From an uncultured Blautia sp. (lineage in GTDB: Bacteria; Bacillota; Clostridia; Lachnospirales; Lachnospiraceae): a stretch of DNA of 30,648 bases. Below are positions 24,272 through 30,648 of the stretch, in pieces. Below the pieces are notes generated by a model. It did no database searches and had not been told where the DNA came from. It worked only from the letters and a program-made list of their open reading frames with translations. Within the stretch, counting starts at the first letter, position 1. Each line of letters opens with the position of its first letter. Location: contig URHH01000020.1 of the NCBI GenBank assembly GCA_900547615.1, positions 1 to 30,648 of the forward strand, written 5' to 3'. The position numbers and the translations under genes are program-made.

Positions 24272-25628
24272 CACGCTTCTCCTGCAGGAGTTTTTCATTG
24301 GCTTTTTCCACATTCATCTTTGCCATGATAATGGTAATGATAAGCGTAATCACTACCGGAATCCATAAATACATGATCTGCAGCATCTGGATACAGGAAT
24401 CACTCTGTACAGCCAGTGTGCCGTCAAAACCACTGAAATCTAACAGCCATCCCGTAATGGCAATTCCAATTCCCCCGCCAAGCTTAATACCAAGAGAAGT
24501 ACAGGAATACATGGTTCCGTCTACTCTCTTATGTTTCGTCAGATAGGTATATTCTGAACAGGAGGCAATCACAGCATTCATATCCCCCTGCCATGGTCCC
24601 ATACCAAAAGCTGCAATACCGGTAAATAAAAGCATCAGCGGCACACTTCCCAGATAGCCTGCTACTATGACCAGTGCTCTGCCAATCGTTCCAATCACAT
24701 ATCCCGTCAGGTTCAGTTTATACATTCCCTTCCATTTTTCCACCAGCATTGGTGTAATGAGCAGGGCAATAATCAAAGGAATATTAATGGCCCAGGAAAA
24801 TACACCATACAGTTTTTCATTGAACAGGATATACGTCATATAGTAAATACCCATATTCAGCATAGCGGTATAAATCTGCTGAAGGATGTAGGTAGCACAG
24901 ATCATCACATAGTATTTGTTGGTAAATAACAGTTTTGCAGCATCCAGAAGGGAATATTTTTCATCATTTCCGGATTGTTTCCCATCATTTAACTCTTCTT
25001 CCGGTAATTCCTTTACAGAAAGTACGGAAATGGTATTCACTACCAGTCCAATCACCGCATAGATAATAGCAACCGTTCTCCAGCCGGCAGCTCCGCCTCC
25101 CATCCATTCTACAAATCCAATGGTCAAAGACTGAATCAACAGGCTGGTAGAAAAAGCAAAGATAAACCGATAGGATCCCATCTGAACACGTTCCTTGCTA
25201 TTTTTCGTTACCAGAGCTGTCAGTGCAGAATACGCAATATTATTTGCTGTATAGAATACAGCGTTTAACAGGGTATAAGCGATAAAGAACCAGGCATACT
25301 GTGCAAATTCTCCCATATTTGCAGGTATTGCAAAAATAGCGACTAAGGTTACGGCACAGCCAATGTATCCATAGAGCATCCAAGGCCTTGCTTTTCCCAT
25401 TTTACTCTTTGTTTTATCAATCAGAGTTCCAAAGAAAACATCCGTAATTCCATCGAATAACTTAGATACGGCAATCAAGGTTCCAATAATTCCCGGATTT
25501 AATCCTACTGTATTGGTAAGATAAATCATAACAAAAGAGGACAGGAACGCATACACGACATTTCCTGCAACATCTCCGGAGCCATACCCAACTTTGTTAT
25601 ACCATTTTAAATACGTTTTCTCATTCAT
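24240..25628 (-). CDS. GPH-family sugar:cation symporter
   Basis: 462 residues, about twelve transmembrane helices. Glycoside-pentoside-hexuronide signatures: KVGYGSGDVAGNVVYAFLSS at the N-terminus, SKLFDGITDVFFGTLIDKTK with the cation/sugar-binding Asp residues, GKARPWMLYG, and TKHKRVDGTMYSCTSLGIKL in the C-terminal half. It likely imports a galactoside for the adjacent beta-galactosidase. The gene starts 6 nt after the lacZ stop, with AGGA of its ribosome-binding site overlapping that stop region. No terminator is seen downstream. Confidence 0.92.
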   Translation of the reverse strand: MNEKTYLKWYNKVGYGSGDVAGNVVYAFLSSFVMIYLTNTVGLNPGIIGTLIAVSKLFDGITDVFFGTLIDKTKSKMGKARPWMLYGYIGCAVTLVAIFAIPANMGEFAQYAWFFIAYTLLNAVFYTANNIAYSALTALVTKNSKERVQMGSYRFIFAFSTSLLIQSLTIGFVEWMGGGAAGWRTVAIIYAVIGLVVNTISVLSVKELPEEELNDGKQSGNDEKYSLLDAAKLLFTNKYYVMICATYILQQIYTAMLNMGIYYMTYILFNEKLYGVFSWAINIPLIIALLITPMLVEKWKGMYKLNLTGYVIGTIGRALVIVAGYLGSVPLMLLFTGIAAFGMGPWQGDMNAVIASCSEYTYLTKHKRVDGTMYSCTSLGIKLGGGIGIAITGWLLDFSGFDGTLAVQSDSCIQMLQIMYLWIPVVITLIITIIMAKMNVEKANEKLLQEKRVKDDNYDWYN

Positions 25629-25634
25629 GTGTTC

Positions 25635-28600
25635 CTACCATTCCTTCCCAAATAAAAACTTCATATCAAATGTAAAGGTTTCTTCTGTAAACTGGTACTC
25701 TTTCCGTAGTTCCGGACCACAGCTGTTGGATCCAATGCCGTTCTGTGCATAATCCAGACAGACAATGGTACTTCCCGATTTTTCCAGTTCAAAATTGTGT
25801 GCCTTTCTTGTCAGTTCCTCCTGTGAGTAATAAGACACATTGAAGGAAAACGGCCTGGAAGATACTGCTGTAACGATCTGATTCTCCTTTTCCAACATCA
25901 GATAATCACAGTCTGTATGGCTTCCATTCTCCTGCGGGCGGATATAATCTTCATGCTGTTCCTCTACCGTTGTATCATACAATCCATGGCTGCAGGAACG
26001 GCATTTATCCCGATAACTTTCATGTGGTCCCAATCCATAAAATTTCAGATTTTCATATTCTCCCCTCAAAAACAGGCGGATGCCAAATCTGGGAAGCTGC
26101 GGAAATTCCCTATCCTTTTTGACGTGCATTTTGACGGATATTTCTCCTGTCCCGTAGATCTCCCATACAGCTTCTATATCCAGAACTTTTTGAAGTGCTA
26201 CTGCTGCTATGGACATGGTACTGTAAATCCTGACACATTCTCCCTCCAGTTCCCACTGGACATCATAAGCCCTGGTCTTACTCCGGTCATATCCGGCATC
26301 CATCCATTCCTGTTTGATCTTCCGGTCATTATCCGTAGGCGCCCTCCAAATGTTCAGTTCCATTGGTGCATCCAACAGATCTTCCCCTGCCCGGTTAATC
26401 TGCTCAAATAAACCAGATAGTTTATTGTACTGATACCAGAAGTGTTCTGTCTGAATATATAAAAACCGGTCTGTCTCCGAAACCATCAGTACCCCTCTCG
26501 TTTCTCCCCTGCTTTCCAAAAGAGCGACTGCCTTCTGATTCCTTCCGTCTTTGTTCTTTAACAGGATTTCGTCAAATCCAAGCATACTTCCTTTTGCAGT
26601 AAGAATGTTTCCCTGTTTCAAATGGTAGCAGACCTTCAGATAACATTTTCCACTATCAGGAACGTGGATCTGTAGCTGTACCGTTCCCTTTTTCCGAGGC
26701 AGGATAGATTCTGTAAGTTCCAACAGCTTTTTCTCCAACAGCTTGCCGTCACAGTTCACTTCATAGGACAGATAGAGATAATCCTTTAAATCCACATAGT
26801 TCATATAATTTTCCAGACACAACTCCCCTGTTTTCTGGCAGAAAGATGCGGCTCTTGCCGGGCGGTATACATTCTGGTATTCCAAAAGCCCGGTATGAGG
26901 TGTTCTATCCGGATATACCAATCCATCCATGCAGAAATTCCCATCGTGGACTTCTTCCCCAAAATCCCCGCCATATAAGTATTTTTCTTTTCCATTAGCA
27001 GCCTGCCCCTGATAAATGGCATGGTCGCACCATTCCCACACAAAGCCGCCGCAGAGGATATCATATTGATAAATCATTTGAAAATAGTCTTCTAAATCTC
27101 CCGGTCCATTTCCCATGGCATGACAGTATTCAATCAACAGGAGAGGTTTGTCCGGTTTTTTGTCCATATATTCCTGAATTTCTTCCAGGGAAGGATACAT
27201 CCGGCTGAAAATATCAATGTTACTGTAATCATATTTTCGTCTGTCGCTGCGATAAAAAGAACTTTCATAACAGGTCAGCCTTGTAGGATCAAACTCTTTT
27301 GTCCATTTTAAAGCTTCCTCAAAAGTACAGCCATAACCACATTCATTCCCCATGGACCAGATCATAATACAAGAGCGGTTTTTTTCCCTGTGCACACAAA
27401 GTTTTGTACGGTCCAGAGTCGCCGGGATAAATTCCGGGTTATCCGAGATCCGTTCATTCCATCTTCGGCTTACATTTTCCCAACTGGAATCTTTTAAATA
27501 TTGTGACTGGGTTCCATGACTTTCATTATCCGCCTCTGCAATCACAAAGAATCCATATTCATCACAAAGCTGATAAAAATAAGGTACATTGGGATAATGG
27601 CTGCTTCGGACGGCATTGAAGTTGCTTTCTTTCATCATCTGCAGATCCTTTTTCATCTGTTCCAGCCCGATCACAAACCCCGTCACCGGATCGGAGTCAT
27701 GACGGTTCACGCCTTTGAATTTTATGGCAGTTCCATTTACATAGAGGATTGCATCTTTTACACTGATTTCCCGGATTCCAATCCGGTCTGTGATCACTTC
27801 CCCTTCTGTTTCTAAAACCAGGGTATATAAATACGGCTGTTCCGGGTTCCATAGATTTGGTTCTTTTACAACAAATACTGCTTTATGCGTATAAGCAGTA
27901 TCTGTTTTTTCCTGAAATACCTGAGAAGCAACCTCCTTATGTTCTGCATCATACAAAGTAAGTTTTGTTGGCACTGCCTTTCCCCGGTAACTGGCCTGTA
28001 CTGTAATGACTGCCTGTTCCTCCTGGATTTCGGTAGTTGTAAAGTAGTCATAAACCACGTTTTCCGGACGGTTCAGAAGATATACATCCCGGAAAATCCC
28101 ACTCATGCGGAATTTATCCTGATCTTCCAGATAGGTCCCATCACACCATTTCAGAACCAGTACAGCCAGTGTATTCTCCCCATTTTGTAAAACTTCAGTC
28201 ACATCAAATTCACTTGTAGCGTGAGAAACCTGACTGTAACCTACATACGTTCCATTTACCCAGACATAAAAGCAGGAATCCACCCCTTCAAAATTCAAAT
28301 ATGCCTTTGGAGCCTTTTCCTGCTTCTGGTACATAAACTTTCTGATATAAGCTCCGCATGGATTTTCCTGTGGCACATACGGTGGATCAAGAGGAATCGG
28401 ATATCTCACGTTGGTATACTGATGGCTGTCATACCCATAATTCTGCCATACTCCCGGCACCTCTACCTGTGTAAAGTTGCTGCAGTCATATCCTTGTTCA
28501 TAAAATTTTTCCTGTAAATCATAGATGCTCTCAAAATACTGAAACTGCCATGTCCCGTTCAGACAGATTACCCGGTCTGAAGAAAAACGGTTCTCTACCA

Positions 28601-28700
28601 GTGCTCCCATCTCATGGGAAGCTGGTATATAATAAGCTCTGCAAGGCATGGTGTTTTCATGCATTATTTTTAAGTCCTCGTAATGTCTTGGCATGATCAC
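25635..28700 (-). CDS. lacZ: Beta-galactosidase, GH2 (LacZ type)
   Basis: 1021 residues, the length of E. coli LacZ. Domains in order: sugar-binding jelly roll (~30-210), immunoglobulin-like (~215-310), TIM barrel (~315-610; GVNRHDSDPVTG, FNAVRSSHYPN), then linker and beta-sandwich domain 5. Acid/base Glu453 (SMGNECG) and nucleophile Glu524 (LIEYCHAMGNGPGDLEDY) are intact. No secretion signal, so it is cytoplasmic and hydrolyses imported lactose or another beta-galactoside. The start is GTG 28700, 8 nt from GGGGG; ATG 28694 is in frame but too far (14 nt). It is co-transcribed with the symporter, behind the operator-like block at 28752-28820. Confidence 0.95.
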   Translation of the reverse strand: MIMPRHYEDLKIMHENTMPCRAYYIPASHEMGALVENRFSSDRVICLNGTWQFQYFESIYDLQEKFYEQGYDCSNFTQVEVPGVWQNYGYDSHQYTNVRYPIPLDPPYVPQENPCGAYIRKFMYQKQEKAPKAYLNFEGVDSCFYVWVNGTYVGYSQVSHATSEFDVTEVLQNGENTLAVLVLKWCDGTYLEDQDKFRMSGIFRDVYLLNRPENVVYDYFTTTEIQEEQAVITVQASYRGKAVPTKLTLYDAEHKEVASQVFQEKTDTAYTHKAVFVVKEPNLWNPEQPYLYTLVLETEGEVITDRIGIREISVKDAILYVNGTAIKFKGVNRHDSDPVTGFVIGLEQMKKDLQMMKESNFNAVRSSHYPNVPYFYQLCDEYGFFVIAEADNESHGTQSQYLKDSSWENVSRRWNERISDNPEFIPATLDRTKLCVHREKNRSCIMIWSMGNECGYGCTFEEALKWTKEFDPTRLTCYESSFYRSDRRKYDYSNIDIFSRMYPSLEEIQEYMDKKPDKPLLLIEYCHAMGNGPGDLEDYFQMIYQYDILCGGFVWEWCDHAIYQGQAANGKEKYLYGGDFGEEVHDGNFCMDGLVYPDRTPHTGLLEYQNVYRPARAASFCQKTGELCLENYMNYVDLKDYLYLSYEVNCDGKLLEKKLLELTESILPRKKGTVQLQIHVPDSGKCYLKVCYHLKQGNILTAKGSMLGFDEILLKNKDGRNQKAVALLESRGETRGVLMVSETDRFLYIQTEHFWYQYNKLSGLFEQINRAGEDLLDAPMELNIWRAPTDNDRKIKQEWMDAGYDRSKTRAYDVQWELEGECVRIYSTMSIAAVALQKVLDIEAVWEIYGTGEISVKMHVKKDREFPQLPRFGIRLFLRGEYENLKFYGLGPHESYRDKCRSCSHGLYDTTVEEQHEDYIRPQENGSHTDCDYLMLEKENQIVTAVSSRPFSFNVSYYSQEELTRKAHNFELEKSGSTIVCLDYAQNGIGSNSCGPELRKEYQFTEETFTFDMKFLFGKEW

Positions 28701-28751
28701 AATATTTTCCCCCTTTATTTTTATGATTTTTCCTTTGTTTTATCCTTATTT

Positions 28752-28820
28752 TACGCTCTTTTTACATGATTCGTCCATAAACTCTATTGGACAAAACATG
28801 CACGAAATGATACAGTTACT
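28752..28820 (-). promoter_or_regulatory. lacZ operator/promoter block (copy 1)
   Basis: A 42-bp core (28779-28820) matches 29455-29496 at 35 of 42 positions, and TACGCT plus a T-run (28752-28763) is also shared. In the lacZ direction the shared core reads, in pieces, TGTATCATT, GTGCATGTTTTGT and CAATAGAGTT. It lies 52-120 nt before lacZ. Candidate binding site for the AraC regulator at 29536. Confidence 0.7.
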
Positions 28821-28842
28821 AAAGTCCTCACCGATTGAGTAC

Positions 28843-28891
28843 AAAAAATAAAAGACCGGCATACCTGAAATGTTCCAGATACATCGGTCTT
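28843..28891 (-). terminator. Terminator after the lipoprotein gene
   Basis: Minus strand: AAGACCG (28885-28891) pairs with CGGTCTT (28852-28858); the inner stem extends it to 15 bp with one mismatch around an 8-nt loop, followed by TTATTTTTT. It separates the lipoprotein unit from lacZ, so lacZ needs its own promoter. Confidence 0.85.
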
Positions 28892-28914
28892 ATGATCACC
28901 TGTTTGTTCTTTTT

Positions 28915-29375
28915 TTATTTCATTACCGTTCCATTTTCCATGACAATGGGATCTAGTTCTGTTTCATCTCCATACAAATCCGGTCTTGCCAGCAGATAGT
29001 CTTTTTGTTCTGCCCGGTCCTTAAAATACGTTGCCTGGAAAGGGGCAAGGCACTATACTTTTCCACAAAAAGCAGACCTTCTTTTGTTTCTGCCAGAACA
29101 CCTGTATGCCCTACAAAACGTGCCTGATCCTCCGGTGCGTGCAGATACACACTGATCAGAGAAAGCTTATCCCCACTGATCTGAATATCCCGTTCGTTCC
29201 ATGCCTCCTGGATTTTTTCCTCGTGCTCTTCTTCTCCCACAACGGCTTTTCTGGACTCTTTATCTGCCAGGTTTGTATATTCTCCTGCCTGTCCGGTTTC
29301 TTTCTTCCCACATCCAGACAGTGCCAACATACCGGCAGCCATAACGGTTGCCCATACCAAAATTGTTTTCTTCAT
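28915..29375 (-). pseudogene. Decayed lipoprotein gene, DUF4300-like
   Basis: Starts at ATG 29375 (GAGGAG upstream) with a lipoprotein signal peptide and lipobox LALSGCGKK (Cys ~22). EYTNLADKES, then SLISVYLHAPEDQARFVGHT and GLLFVEKYSAL, resemble the start and the end of DUF4300 lipoproteins (~300 residues), while the middle ~150 residues seem absent: an apparent in-frame deletion around residue 45. A second lesion, one lost base at 29042-29046, shifts the frame. The uninterrupted frame stops at 28953, but the shifted frame reads FQATYFKDRAEQKDYLLARP, then DLYGDETELDPIVMENG, to a stop at 28915. The family match is from memory. Confidence 0.7.
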
Positions 29376-29428
29376 TGTTACACTCTCCTCTTAAAATTCT
29401 TTGTTTTCCCTTGTTCCACTGCATATTC

Positions 29429-29496
29429 TACGCTTTTTTTGTTAATTTATCTATGAACTCTATTGCACAAAATATGTACATAATGATACACTTACT
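29429..29496. promoter_or_regulatory. Operator/promoter block (copy 2), between lipoprotein gene and araC
   Basis: Second copy of the block at 28752-28820: core 29455-29496 (35/42 identical), TACGCT at 29429-29434. It lies 54-121 nt before the lipoprotein start, nearly the same distance as copy 1 from lacZ, and 40 nt before the divergent araC, so it may serve both directions. Confidence 0.7.
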
Positions 29497-29535
29497 TTAA
29501 AATCAAACCAACGATTTCAAAGGAAGTGGGATATC

Positions 29536-30396
29536 ATGTATATAAATTCCGGTTATCTGCACAATTCATTACGGGATTTTAAGGATAAGAGCAGACCCTT
29601 AGTTGTAGGAAGCTGTGGCACTTATCGGCTGATCCACCAGCCCAAACTGCCCACCTACCGTCCCAAAGGGCGGATTGACTATCAGCTATTATATATCGCA
29701 GCTGGAAAAGGGCATTTTTTTCTTGACGGCAAAGAGGAAATTATCGAGGCTGGTCATATGCTTTTATACCGCCCCAGAGAAATGCAGAAATATGTTTACT
29801 ACGGTACGGATCAGACAGAGGTGTACTGGGTCCATTTTACCGGGAGCAATGTAAAGAACCTTTTAAAAGAGTATCATTTATTTGAATCCGGGCGGATTAT
29901 GCAGACCGGAAACTCTACCGAATACCACCAGCTTTTCCGGAAAATGATCCATGAGCTCCAACTTACCCGCCCTCATTATGAGGAATACTTATCACTCTTG
30001 CTTAAAGAATTGTTCCTCCTGATCAGCCGACAGGCTCCTATCAGAATCTCTTCCCATAATCGGATGCTGCAAAAAGAAATGGAGGCGGCCACACAGTATT
30101 TCAGTGAACATTTTACAGAAGAAATATCCATTGAGCAGTATGCCATGGACAAACACCTCAGTACCAGCTGGTTTATCCGAAGCTTTAAACGTTACAATGG
30201 CGTAACTCCCATGCAGTATATTCTAAATCTCCGGATTACAAATGCAAAGACCCTACTCCGGACCACTACGTATTCTGTCTCCGAGGTGGCGGCCATTGTT
30301 GGGTATGATAATCCCCTGTATTTCAGCAGATTGTTCAAAAAACAGACAGGACTTCCACCGTCCGAGTTTCGGAATGCGGAAATAATTTCTATTTAA
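29536..30396 (+). CDS. AraC-family transcriptional regulator
   Basis: 286 residues: N-terminal cupin sensor (~30-110; IDYQLLYIAAGKGHFFLDGK, AGHMLLYRPREMQKY, VYWVHFTGS) and a C-terminal double helix-turn-helix (~190-280; ISIEQYAMDKHLSTSWFIRS, YSVSEVAAIVGYDNPLYFSR and TGLPPSEFR). This MelR/MsmR-like type usually activates sugar genes. Divergent from the lipoprotein/lacZ side with operator copy 2 at its own promoter, it is the best candidate to bind both copies. GGAAG/GGG lies ahead of ATG 29536. Confidence 0.93.
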   Translation: MYINSGYLHNSLRDFKDKSRPLVVGSCGTYRLIHQPKLPTYRPKGRIDYQLLYIAAGKGHFFLDGKEEIIEAGHMLLYRPREMQKYVYYGTDQTEVYWVHFTGSNVKNLLKEYHLFESGRIMQTGNSTEYHQLFRKMIHELQLTRPHYEEYLSLLLKELFLLISRQAPIRISSHNRMLQKEMEAATQYFSEHFTEEISIEQYAMDKHLSTSWFIRSFKRYNGVTPMQYILNLRITNAKTLLRTTTYSVSEVAAIVGYDNPLYFSRLFKKQTGLPPSEFRNAEIISI

Positions 30397-30421
30397 TCCA
30401 AATGGATCTCTATGTATGTAA

Positions 30422-30556
30422 ATCAGGGTAAATCGGAAAAATGGGAAGCTTGTTATTGAAATTTTGCATGAGCTGAACACAGAAAAGAAAACGGTAATCG
30501 TGGTTACAAATGGTGAATCATTGATACAGAATACAGATAAAAGAATTTCATTATGA
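30422..30556 (+). pseudogene. 3' remnant of an ABC transporter ATPase
   Basis: A 44-codon frame without a start reads NRKNGKLVIEILHELNTEKK, then TVIVVTNGESLIQNTDKRIS. It resembles the end of LolD/MacB-type ATPases (LDSKNGK...VIVVTHDESLI...RISL). The Walker A and signature motifs are missing and the H-loop His reads Asn, with NG in place of HD. Dead fragment. Confidence 0.6.
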
Positions 30557-30605
30557 TAATCTATTTAGCAAGAGGACTAGTGTGCTGTATCGTTGATATT
30601 TAACA

Positions 30606-30638
30606 TTACTACTGCATCTTATTCAGATGCAGTAGTAA
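30606..30638. repeat. Perfect 14-bp inverted repeat
   Basis: TTACTACTGCATCT (30606-30619), 5-nt loop, AGATGCAGTAGTAA (30625-30638). No T-run follows on either strand inside the window, so a simple terminator is not supported. It could be an end of a small mobile repeat or an RNA hairpin. Confidence 0.65.
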
Positions 30639-30648
30639 ATGTCGGATA

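Noticed and set aside
25917..26411. 164-codon plus-strand open frame
   Set aside because: Antisense to the C-terminal domain of lacZ; no ribosome-binding site.
28741..28800. Catabolite-repression (cre) site upstream of lacZ
   Set aside because: GCGTAAAA/TGTAAAAAG pieces are present but no 14-bp match to the cre dyad.
1..30648. CRISPR array, tRNA or rRNA genes
   Set aside because: No regularly spaced direct repeats, cloverleaf with GGTTCRANNCC arm, or rRNA-like sequence was recognised on reading either strand.

Overview
The window looks like chromosome from a low-to-mid GC Clostridia member, most likely Lachnospiraceae (Blautia/Ruminococcus-like; genus not resolvable by eye). The basis is the gene order rplU-prp-rpmA-obgE-yhbY-nadD-yqeK-rsfS, an L27 protein with a cleavable leader beside Prp, a sepF/ylmH/yggS division cluster, and the radical SAM (TIGR03960-like)/DUF2344/RNase G trio. 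I saw no rRNA, tRNA or CRISPR array.

Positions 1-20,211 are dense housekeeping sequence. Minus strand: an XerS-like recombinase (cut by the window edge), dtd and an AI-2E permease. Plus strand: a TtcA-like thiolase. Then, minus strand: a cytidylate kinase-like gene with its own promoter, and a long unit reading HlyD-like, yggS, sepF, ylmH, aroB, lspA, rluD. lexA (plus) diverges from that unit behind a probable LexA box and ends at a strong terminator facing rsfS. The ribosome-assembly operon (L21 leader, rplU, prp, rpmA, terminator, obgE, yhbY, nadD, yqeK, rsfS) follows, then glyoxalase-like, RNase G, DUF2344 and a radical SAM gene that carries a 2-nt deletion inside its Fe-S cysteine motif.

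Positions 20,212-23,280 are an AT-rich accessory patch: two tandem tyrosine recombinases (the upstream one lacks its 5' end), a scrap of unrecognised coding sequence, and the 5' third of an IS630-type transposase that stops abruptly where an AraC gene ends.

Positions 23,279-30,648 are a sugar-use island: an AraC regulator, a GPH-family sugar symporter, a GH2 beta-galactosidase, a decayed lipoprotein gene (DUF4300-like) and a second AraC regulator. The most interesting feature is a near-identical ~42-bp block (35/42 matches) placed at equivalent distance upstream of both lacZ and the lipoprotein gene, separated by a terminator. This suggests a two-promoter regulon run by the adjacent AraC protein. 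The right edge holds a degraded 3' end of an ABC ATPase and a perfect 14-bp hairpin.
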